The position numbers and the translations under genes were made by a program. Source: Caldifarciminota bacterium (GTDB taxonomy: Bacteria > WOR-3 > Hydrothermia > UBA1063 > CAJXJZ01). From it: a stretch of 6,652 nucleotides of DNA. Shown piece by piece: positions 1 through 5,784 of this stretch. The stretch spans positions 1 through 6,652 of the forward strand of contig JALTEL010000453.1 in NCBI GenBank assembly GCA_027073945.1. Reading direction: 5' to 3'. The notes beneath the pieces are model-generated. The model was not told the DNA's origin, ran no database searches, and saw nothing but the letters and a program-made list of their open reading frames with translations. Within the stretch, counting starts at the first letter, position 1. Each line of letters starts with the position of its first letter.

Positions 1-25
1 AAGATATTAATGAAAATCAAGAATT

Positions 26-481
26 TCACAGTACTTTTATGCGTTTTATATTGCTTTCCGATGGTCGCATTTCAACGACTATCTCGCCTGTTGGAAGCCT
101 CTTTATCACTTCTTTTTCTTCTATATCATCCATATTAAGTCTTCCTCTTATCAGCATCCTGTCACCTTTGTGTACTAAATAGGAAAATGGGTAATATAAC
201 AAGCTGTGCCTTGGCAGCAGCAAGAGTGTGATGTGCACATGCTTCCCGTTTATAAGAAAGTAGTCAGCTTCAAAGCCCACTACTCCTCCTATCCAGGTAT
301 AATGCTTTTTGGCCGGAGTGAAATAATTTTCAAGCATTTTTGCCGTATTTTTCATTATACGGGTGTTCTTTTTGTAACCCCAGTAAAAGCCGTATGATAG
401 TACACCTGCTGTTACGAATAAGACGATTAATAGCCACATATGGGTTATATTATAACACAGAATACGTGTTACTTCAAACAT
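26..481 (-). CDS. Small membrane-anchored protein of unknown function
   Basis: I do not recognise this protein. From the ATG at 481 it has 151 residues. An in-frame TTG at 490 would add three residues, and an ATG at 439 would give 137. Seen: one strong hydrophobic segment (MWLLIVLFVTAGVLSYGFYW) just after the 439 start, followed by a basic stretch (KKNTRIMKNTAK). This suggests a single N-terminal anchor with the soluble part in the cytoplasm. The soluble part has a Trp/Gly-rich patch (YTWIGGVVGFEADY), a beta-rich middle with a short hydrophobic run (ITLLLLP), and a charged C-terminal part ending in basic residues. No catalytic motif is evident. Neither ATG has a good Shine-Dalgarno sequence. 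A promoter-like TTGAAG-17-TATAAT lies between the 481 and 439 starts, so the 439 start is a serious alternative. The gene is divergent from lpxB. The reading frame is intact and is not overlapped by a better gene. Confidence 0.6.
   Translation of the reverse strand: MFEVTRILCYNITHMWLLIVLFVTAGVLSYGFYWGYKKNTRIMKNTAKMLENYFTPAKKHYTWIGGVVGFEADYFLINGKHVHITLLLLPRHSLLYYPFSYLVHKGDRMLIRGRLNMDDIEEKEVIKRLPTGEIVVEMRPSESNIKRIKVL
449..477 (-). promoter_or_regulatory. Putative sigma70-type promoter for the minus-strand membrane protein gene
   Basis: Read on the minus strand, TTGAAG (477-472, 4 of 6 matches to the -35 consensus) is followed after exactly 17 nt by TATAAT (454-449, a perfect -10 box). The expected transcription start is near 441-442, only 2-3 nt upstream of the ATG at 439. 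If real, it would give a leaderless mRNA and would rule out the longer starts at 481 and 490 for this transcript. It is a motif match only, in AT-rich DNA. Confidence 0.4.
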
Positions 482-517
482 ATTACCCAAGTTACTGCTT
501 GAAATCCGTGCAATCGT

Positions 518-546
518 TTGAATGAACGGCCGTTTGGTAATACACT
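518..546 (+). promoter_or_regulatory. Putative weak promoter upstream of lpxB
   Basis: TTGAAT (518-523) and TACACT (541-546) are 17 nt apart, each matching the sigma70 hexamers at 4 of 6 positions. The expected transcription start lies at about 553-556, on or next to the lpxB ATG at 556. No Shine-Dalgarno sequence is present before that ATG, which agrees with a leaderless start. Each hexamer is weak, so this is a candidate only. Confidence 0.3.
525..534. repeat. Perfect 10-bp palindrome in the divergent intergenic region
   Basis: AACGGCCGTT is a perfect inverted repeat without a loop. It sits inside the 17-nt spacer of the candidate lpxB promoter (518-546) and about 45 nt upstream of the -35 of the divergent candidate promoter. 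The hexamer CGTTTG also occurs twice here (515-520 and 531-536). The position suits a repressor operator, but a palindrome of this size can arise by chance. Confidence 0.3.
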
Positions 547-555
547 TAATAATAC

Positions 556-1638
556 ATGAAAATTTTTATTTCGGCAGGAGAACGCTCGGGAGATATGCAT
601 GGCGCTTCACTTGTTAAAGAATTGAAAAGTCTGTGTAATGCGGATTTTGTTGGCATAGGCGGAGAATTGCTGGCGGATGCGGGCGTGTCACTGCTGTTCT
701 CCATGGATGAGTTATCGGTTATGGGGTTTGGAGAGGCATTATACACGCTCCCCAGGCTGTATGGAATAATGAAAAGCATTGTTTCAAAAGCAGAAAATAT
801 AGATGCGGCTATTTTCATAGATTACCCGGGATTCAACATTCAACTTGCCAGATATTTTAATAAACTCGGTATTAAGAATTTTTATTACATCATACCTCAG
901 GTATGGGCATGGTGGAACTGGAGAGTAAGGTGGCTTAAAAAATATTTCACGCATCTTTTTGCAATTTATCCGTTTGAAGTGCCGTTTTTCAACGGATTTG
1001 GCATACCTGTGACCTATGTCGGAAATCCGCTTATTGATATTATAGAAAACGAAAAGCCCGGGAATATAAGCGTAGGAGATGGTAAAAAGGTTGTCGGCCT
1101 TTTGCCGGGTTCAAGAATGGGTGAGGTGAAGAGACTACTGCCCGTTATGATGGATATAAAAAGGAGATTGGAACGGAAAAGCCGAGATATTGTATTTTTG
1201 CTTTCCCTTGTGCCTGATATGGAATTTTCTGAACCCAACGTTATGGTCATGAAAGGTCGGGCAAGGGATATAATGAGAAAGGCGGATGTTGTTATAGTGG
1301 CATCCGGGACGGCAAGTGTTGAGGCGGCTTTGTTAGGTGTACCGCAAATTGTAGTTTATAACCTGTCTTATTTTTCTTATTTTATTGCTTCTCATCTTGC
1401 CAGCGTTAATCATGCCAGCCTTGTCAATATCATGCTTGGCAGAGAAATAGTGCCGGAATTTATTCAGCATATTCCGTCTGACAGGATATCGGATATTTGC
1501 TGGAACATTTTGACACAAAAAGAACAGGGCGAATATATGAGAGAAATGTATAAGCAACTCAGAGAGACTTTAAAAGGCGGAGCTGCGAAAAACGCAGCTC
1601 TCCACATTCAAAAGGAGGTATGCGATGGAAATGATTGA
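556..1638 (+). CDS. lpxB: Lipid-A-disaccharide synthase LpxB
   Basis: A family GT19 glycosyltransferase that joins UDP-2,3-diacylglucosamine to lipid X (2,3-diacylglucosamine 1-phosphate) to form the beta-1,6 lipid A disaccharide on the inner face of the cytoplasmic membrane. Seen in its 360 residues: N-terminal ISAGERSGDMHG (5-16); IDYPGFN (88-94) with the conserved Asp89; YIIPQVWAW (111-119); YPFE (138-141); YVGNPL (154-159); LLPGSR (182-187) opening the C-terminal domain; ASGTAS plus Glu256 (249-256) of the nucleotide site; and PEFIQ (300-304). The length is close to the usual ~380. Trp117-Trp126 is rich in Trp and Arg, followed by Lys-Lys, which suits peripheral membrane binding. The start is fixed by the family N-terminus (MKIFISAGE), although no Shine-Dalgarno is present. 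It is the first gene of the plus-strand run, and its 3' end overlaps the isomerase gene by 14 nt. It indicates a diderm, lipid A-producing cell. Confidence 0.95.
   Translation: MKIFISAGERSGDMHGASLVKELKSLCNADFVGIGGELLADAGVSLLFSMDELSVMGFGEALYTLPRLYGIMKSIVSKAENIDAAIFIDYPGFNIQLARYFNKLGIKNFYYIIPQVWAWWNWRVRWLKKYFTHLFAIYPFEVPFFNGFGIPVTYVGNPLIDIIENEKPGNISVGDGKKVVGLLPGSRMGEVKRLLPVMMDIKRRLERKSRDIVFLLSLVPDMEFSEPNVMVMKGRARDIMRKADVVIVASGTASVEAALLGVPQIVVYNLSYFSYFIASHLASVNHASLVNIMLGREIVPEFIQHIPSDRISDICWNILTQKEQGEYMREMYKQLRETLKGGAAKNAALHIQKEVCDGND
1580..1600 (+). other. GC-rich hairpin at the 3' end of lpxB
   Basis: GAGCTGCG (1580-1587), loop AAAAA, and CGCAGCTC (1593-1600) form a perfect 8-bp stem, with a possible extra G-U pair at 1579/1601. 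It lies in the lpxB coding sequence, 10 nt before the strong ribosome binding site of the next gene. No U-tract follows, so it is not an ordinary intrinsic terminator. It could be an mRNA structure affecting translation, decay or coupling of the next gene. A stem of this length is expected about once by chance in a window this size. Confidence 0.35.
1611..1619 (+). promoter_or_regulatory. Strong Shine-Dalgarno for the isomerase gene, inside lpxB
   Basis: AAAGGAGGT is a near-perfect complement of the 16S rRNA 3' end. Its GGAGG core ends 6 nt before the ATG at 1625. It is embedded in the last codons of lpxB and decides the isomerase start: the nearby ATG at 1620 hits a stop within five codons. 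It is the strongest ribosome binding site in the window. Confidence 0.85.
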
Positions 1639-2614
1639 TTACATAAGAAGTATGCCTGACCAGATTGAAAGCATGATTGAAATACAGGGCATAAAAATTC
1701 CCATTAAGCCGAGTAATATCATCTTTGCAGGCATGGGAGGATCTGCAATATCCGGGGAGTTTGCTCGTATTTTTTTGAATGACACATCTATGGAGAGTCA
1801 TGTGATAAGAGACTATACCCTTCCAGCTTATGTAAATGCAAATACACTCGCTTTTATAACCAGCTATTCGGGTAATACAGAAGAAACACTATCTGCATAC
1901 AGGGATGCAAAAGGCAAAGGCGCATATATCATTGCCATTACTTCAGGGGGAAAATTGTACGATATGGCCCGTGCTGATGAGTTTCCTGTTGTCAAGGTTC
2001 CTGTGGGGTATCCTCCTCGTGGTGCATTGGGTTTCCTTTTTACACCCATTGTAAAAATTCTTGCAGATAATGGTATAATGCCGGATAATGTCTTGCATGA
2101 CCTATTGGGAGTTCCCGCTTTTCTCAGAGATGTAAAAAAGTCTCTTGAGTCAGAGGAAAGTATATCCAGAAAACTGGCTGCCAGGTTGTATCTTCGGATA
2201 CCGCTTATTTATACTTCAAAAAATTTCGGAGCAGTCGGACAGAGATGGAGAACACAGATAAATGAAAATGCGAAGGCATTTGCCCATGCAATGGAATTCT
2301 CGGAAATGAATCACAATGAGATAGCGGGCATCATGCATCCGGAATCCATTTTGAAGCAGTTTTTTGCCGTATTCATAGATGATGGAAATATGCATGACAG
2401 AGTGGCTCTTCGTTACAAATTGACCGAGGATTTGATAAGGGATTCAATTATGGGTACAGCAAGCATAAAGGCAAAAGGGCAAAATACCATGCAGAGAATG
2501 TTTTATCTTGTTTATGTAGGTGATTATTTAAGTGTTTATCTTGCAGAGTATTACAAAGAAAATGCCGTTGAGATAGTCAGAATAAGCGAGTTAAAAAGGA
2601 GATTGTCACAATGA
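1625..2614 (+). CDS. Bifunctional phosphoglucose/phosphomannose isomerase (SIS-domain, archaeal-type)
   Basis: Interconverts fructose-6-P with glucose-6-P and, in characterised members such as the Pyrobaculum aerophilum enzyme, also with mannose-6-P. It is a cytosolic aldose-ketose isomerase of the SIS fold, distinct from the classical Pgi family. Seen in 329 residues: GMGGSAISG (36-44) and SYSGNTEET (80-88), the two phosphosugar-binding loops of the first SIS domain; PRGALGF (131-137); NENAK (213-217) and EMNHNEIAG (227-235), carrying the Glu214 and His230 expected for ring opening and isomerisation; and a C-terminal bacterial-PGI segment GDYLSVYLAEYY...ISELKRRL (299-327) with a likely catalytic Lys324. 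Length is typical. It overlaps lpxB by 14 nt upstream and the nucleotidyltransferase by 4 nt (ATGA) downstream, so it is translationally coupled. In this operon it plausibly supplies glucose-6-P, the acceptor for OtsA. Whether it also has mannose activity cannot be read from the sequence. Confidence 0.9.
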   Translation: MEMIDYIRSMPDQIESMIEIQGIKIPIKPSNIIFAGMGGSAISGEFARIFLNDTSMESHVIRDYTLPAYVNANTLAFITSYSGNTEETLSAYRDAKGKGAYIIAITSGGKLYDMARADEFPVVKVPVGYPPRGALGFLFTPIVKILADNGIMPDNVLHDLLGVPAFLRDVKKSLESEESISRKLAARLYLRIPLIYTSKNFGAVGQRWRTQINENAKAFAHAMEFSEMNHNEIAGIMHPESILKQFFAVFIDDGNMHDRVALRYKLTEDLIRDSIMGTASIKAKGQNTMQRMFYLVYVGDYLSVYLAEYYKENAVEIVRISELKRRLSQ

Positions 2615-3591
2615 AAGTAGTGCTGCCTGTTGCCGGAAGGGGTACGAGGCTGAGACCTCACACACTGCTACATCCAAAGCCGTTGATTCATGTTGCGGGT
2701 AAACCCATAATAGCGCATATAACAGACAATTTACCTTTGGATATGGCTGACGAGCTTATACTTATTGTTGGCGAGGGGGGAGGTGAAATAGCAGATTTTG
2801 TAAGAGAATATACACAAAAAAAGGTAAACACGGTTGTTCAGAAAGAGCCGCTTGGGCTTGGGCATGCTATTTATCTTGCATCTTCCCTTTTCAAAGGTGA
2901 GCCCGTACTTATAATACTTGGAGATACCATAGTTGAAGCGGACATAAGGCAGAAAATTGCTGATAATGTGAGTTTCCTGGGTGTGAGGGAAGTCAGAGAC
3001 CCCGAACGTTTTGGCATAGTTGTGCTCAACGAAAAAGGTGATATAAAAGAGGTTGAAGAAAAGCCAAAACATCCCAAAAGTAATCTTGCAATAGTCGGGC
3101 TTTACTTTGTAACTGACACGGATATGCTCAGCGAGGCATTGCGCCATGTGATTGAAAGCGGAACAAAGACACACGGAGAATATCAATTAACCGATGCAAT
3201 TCAGCGCATGCTTGATGAGGGTTGGAGACCGAGGCCTTTGACAATAGATGGATGGTATGATTGCGGTAAAGTGGAAGCTTTGTTATCCACAAACAGGGTT
3301 ATGCTTTCGAAAAGTAAAAGCATACCCAGGGCAGTCGGGGAATGCTATATTGTTCCGCCTGTTTTTCTGGAAGAAGATGCGGAAATCAGCAATTCGGTCG
3401 TTGGTCCGTATGTTTCTGTGGGAAAAGGCGTTAAGATTAAAAACTCCGTTATAAGAAATTCAATTGTTAACAGCGGGGCTCTTATCGAAAACATTGTGCT
3501 CAAAGATTCTTTAATAGGCTTTAACACGGTGATAAAGAGCAATTTTAAATCCCTTAATGTAGGGGACCATTCCGAACTTATTGAGCGTTAA
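2611..3591 (+). CDS. Sugar-phosphate nucleotidyltransferase with C-terminal left-handed beta-helix
   Basis: Transfers NMP from an NTP to a sugar 1-phosphate, probably glucose-1-P, giving an NDP-sugar and pyrophosphate. Seen in 326 residues: an RmlA/GlmU-like N-terminal Rossmann domain with GRGTRLRPHT (9-18) and PKPL (22-25) for nucleotide and triphosphate binding; LGLGHA (81-86); GD (104-105), with the metal-binding Asp; RFGIV (133-137); VEEKP (148-152); GLYF (163-166); GEYQLTDA (189-196); and WYDCG (215-219). Residues ~245-322 show imperfect hexapeptide repeats (ISNSVVGPYVSVGKGVKI), a left-handed beta-helix as in long archaeal-type glucose-1-P thymidylyltransferases. No acetyltransferase motif is obvious. 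The start follows AAGGAG (2596-2601) with 9-nt spacing and overlaps the isomerase stop (ATGA). Its place directly before otsA suggests that it makes the glucosyl donor. UTP, dTTP, ATP or GTP preference cannot be told from sequence, and an unrelated cell-wall or LPS sugar role remains possible. Confidence 0.85.
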   Translation: MKVVLPVAGRGTRLRPHTLLHPKPLIHVAGKPIIAHITDNLPLDMADELILIVGEGGGEIADFVREYTQKKVNTVVQKEPLGLGHAIYLASSLFKGEPVLIILGDTIVEADIRQKIADNVSFLGVREVRDPERFGIVVLNEKGDIKEVEEKPKHPKSNLAIVGLYFVTDTDMLSEALRHVIESGTKTHGEYQLTDAIQRMLDEGWRPRPLTIDGWYDCGKVEALLSTNRVMLSKSKSIPRAVGECYIVPPVFLEEDAEISNSVVGPYVSVGKGVKIKNSVIRNSIVNSGALIENIVLKDSLIGFNTVIKSNFKSLNVGDHSELIER

Positions 3592-3597
3592 AAGAAT

Positions 3598-5784
3598 ATG
3601 AGAAGATTAATTATTGTATCAAACAGGCTGCCCATAAGTGTATCAAAAAGGGGAGGCAAACTGAGCTTTAAGAAGAGTGCGGGGGGTGTCGCCACAGGGC
3701 TTGCTTCGTTTTACAGGGAATATGATAGTCTATGGGTAGGATGGCCGGGCATTGCTTCCGACAATTTGACCGTCGGAGAAAAGAAGGAAGTGGAAGAAAA
3801 GTTGTTAAAGGAGAATTGCGTTCCTATATTCTTATCGCAGAGAGAGATAGACAATTATTATCTCGGTTTTTGCAATAGAACGTTGTGGCCTCTTTTTCAC
3901 TACTTCACACAGTATGCTGAATACAGCAAGAGTTTTTGGGTTTATTATAAAAGATCCAATCAGAATTTTTACAATGCCCTGCAAAAAATAGTAAGCAGAC
4001 AGGACATAGTGTGGGTACATGATTACCATTTGATGCTGTTGCCCTCAATGCTGCGCAAGGCTCTCCCGGAGATCTCAATAGGATTTTTTCTTCACATACC
4101 TTTTCCGTCTTTTGAGGTATTCAGATTCCTGCCGCCCAGAAAAGAAATCCTTGAAGGTGTGCTTGGCGCCGATTTGATTGGATTCCATGATTATGATTAT
4201 GTCAGACATTTTTTGAGCAGTATCAGAAGGATAGCCGCTCTTGAGAATACACTGGGGAATATAACGATTAATAATCGCCTTGTAAAGGCGGATGTTTTTC
4301 CCATGGGCATTGATTATGAGAGATTTTCCGGTGCATCCTCCATAAGGCAGGTGAGAAGAAGCATTGATAGGTTTTTAAAGCAATTTGAGGGCATGAAAAT
4401 CATACTTTCAGTAGATAGACTGGATTATACAAAGGGCATTATTCAAAGACTGCTTGCCTATGAGTTGTTTTTGAAAAAATTTCCCGAGTACACCGGTAAG
4501 GTCGTGCTTATACTGGTGGCAGTGCCTTCAAGAACGGCAATGGAGCATTACAGAACGCTGAAGAGGTCTGTTGACGAGCTTGTGGGAAGAATAAACGGAG
4601 AATTCAGTACAATGGATTGGACACCTGTTGTATACCTATATCGTTTTCTTTCTTTTGAAAGGTTGAATGCCATGTACAGAGCCTCTGACATCGCACTTAT
4701 AACACCTCTTCGCGATGGGATGAATCTCATAGCCAAAGAATTCATTGCTTCAAGAGACAACGGAGACGGAGTGCTTATACTGAGTGAAATGGCCGGCGCC
4801 GCAAAGGAACTCGGGGAGGCCTTAATCATAAATCCCAATAATATTGACGAAATGGCCGCAGCCATAAAGCTTGCCCTGAGCATGCCGCAAGCAGAACAGC
4901 TAAAAAGAAATAGAATCATGCAGGAAAGACTCAAAAGATATAATGTGGGTAGATGGGCAAGGGATTTTCTTGACAGGCTCTTATGGGTTAAGAAGAGACA
5001 GCAGGAAGCGGTTGCAAGGGCGTTTAACAGGAATTTGAAAAAGCTTCTGTTTGCAAACTACAAAGGCAGTAAGAGGCGTTTGATTTTCCTTGATTATGAC
5101 GGTACACTTGTCCCGTTTGCAACTGATATAAAGAGTGTAAGACCTGATAAGGAGCTTTTGAGCATTTTACAGCATTTGGCTGAAGATACACGTAATGAAA
5201 TAGTTGTTACGAGCGGCAGAGACAGAAAAACACTGGAAAATTGGCTTGGCAAAATCAGACTATCTTTTATAGCTGAACATGGTGTATGGCTTAAGAGGCA
5301 CTCTGAGGAATGGAAGATGACAGAGGCACTTTCAGGTGATTGGAAATCTGAGATAATGCCCATTCTGGAATTTTACACTGACAGGACTCCGGGTGCAAAG
5401 ATTGAAGAAAAGGATTTCTCACTTGTATGGCATTACAGAGGTGCGGACCCTGACCTTGCCGAGGTGAGAGCCACTGAACTCAGAGAGTCCTTGATTAATC
5501 TTGTTGCAAACCTGGACCTTGAAGTGCTCACGGGTAACAAGGTTATAGAAATTAAAAACCCGGGGGTTGATAAGGGTAAGGCCATAACAAAATGGCTTTT
5601 GGAAAACAAACCGGATTTTATACTGGCAATCGGAGATGATTGGACTGACGAAGAAATGTTTAAGGCCCTTCCTGACTGGGCATATTCAATAAAGGTGAGG
5701 GGCGGCATTTCAAGTGCAAGGTTTAGCATAGAGTCGTATGCAAAAGTTCGCATATTGTTAAAAGAATTGGGAGGCCTGTCATGA
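3598..5784 (+). CDS. otsAB: Fused trehalose-6-phosphate synthase/trehalose-6-phosphate phosphatase (OtsA-OtsB)
   Basis: A two-step cytosolic enzyme: NDP-glucose plus glucose-6-P gives trehalose-6-P, which is then dephosphorylated to trehalose. Seen in 728 residues: a GT20 domain (~1-470) with SNRLPI (8-13), SAGG (27-30), NRTLWPLFH (93-101), VHDYHL (140-145), HIPFPS (166-171), GFHDYDY (195-201), VDRLDYTKGI (272-281, donor-phosphate Arg274 and Lys279) and TPLRDGMNLIAKEFIA (369-384, Asp373 and Glu381). A short basic linker (~475-492) leads to a HAD phosphatase domain (~494-725) with FLDYDGTL (497-504, nucleophile Asp499 and Asp501), TSGRD (538-542), GVDKGKA (656-662, Lys659) and IGDDWTDEEMF (678-688). 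All key residues of both domains are present, so both activities should be intact. The start matches the OtsA family N-terminus. It lies 6 nt after the previous stop with only a poor Shine-Dalgarno, so translation may depend on coupling. Its end overlaps the binding-protein gene by 4 nt. Confidence 0.95.
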   Translation: MRRLIIVSNRLPISVSKRGGKLSFKKSAGGVATGLASFYREYDSLWVGWPGIASDNLTVGEKKEVEEKLLKENCVPIFLSQREIDNYYLGFCNRTLWPLFHYFTQYAEYSKSFWVYYKRSNQNFYNALQKIVSRQDIVWVHDYHLMLLPSMLRKALPEISIGFFLHIPFPSFEVFRFLPPRKEILEGVLGADLIGFHDYDYVRHFLSSIRRIAALENTLGNITINNRLVKADVFPMGIDYERFSGASSIRQVRRSIDRFLKQFEGMKIILSVDRLDYTKGIIQRLLAYELFLKKFPEYTGKVVLILVAVPSRTAMEHYRTLKRSVDELVGRINGEFSTMDWTPVVYLYRFLSFERLNAMYRASDIALITPLRDGMNLIAKEFIASRDNGDGVLILSEMAGAAKELGEALIINPNNIDEMAAAIKLALSMPQAEQLKRNRIMQERLKRYNVGRWARDFLDRLLWVKKRQQEAVARAFNRNLKKLLFANYKGSKRRLIFLDYDGTLVPFATDIKSVRPDKELLSILQHLAEDTRNEIVVTSGRDRKTLENWLGKIRLSFIAEHGVWLKRHSEEWKMTEALSGDWKSEIMPILEFYTDRTPGAKIEEKDFSLVWHYRGADPDLAEVRATELRESLINLVANLDLEVLTGNKVIEIKNPGVDKGKAITKWLLENKPDFILAIGDDWTDEEMFKALPDWAYSIKVRGGISSARFSIESYAKVRILLKELGGLS
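5769..5774 (+). promoter_or_regulatory. Shine-Dalgarno fixing the start of the binding-protein gene
   Basis: GGGAGG lies in the last codons of otsAB, 6 nt before the ATG at 5781. That ATG overlaps the otsAB TGA as ATGA. This supports translation of the truncated downstream frame from 5781 and coupling to otsAB. Confidence 0.75.

Noticed and set aside
206..525. Two short plus-strand frames (206-397 and 340-525) opposite the small membrane protein gene
   Set aside because: They lack ribosome binding sites and protein-like composition. The minus-strand frame is longer and has a sensible membrane anchor.
1015..1035. LpxB has YVGNPL where many proteobacterial enzymes have VGH at this site
   Set aside because: Asn at this position also occurs in LpxB of other phyla such as Bacteroidota as far as I recall, so it is not evidence of an inactive enzyme.
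1580..1610. Intrinsic terminator between lpxB and the isomerase
   Set aside because: The hairpin is not followed by a T-run, and a strong ribosome binding site and start codon follow immediately.
2731..3186. A 151-codon open frame on the minus strand opposite the nucleotidyltransferase gene
   Set aside because: It lies wholly antisense to a gene with clear family motifs. Its translation is rich in Cys, Phe, Tyr and Lys without domain signals, as expected of a shadow frame.
3301..3323. Inverted repeat ATGCTTT / AAAGCAT with a 9-nt loop inside the nucleotidyltransferase gene
   Set aside because: A 7-bp AT-rich stem with this loop is expected several times by chance in this window, and it is placed in mid-gene with no regulatory context.
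4548..4934. A 128-codon minus-strand frame opposite otsAB
   Set aside because: Its translation is Ser/Leu/Met-rich low-information sequence fully antisense to the conserved GT20 domain, and there is no plausible start signal.
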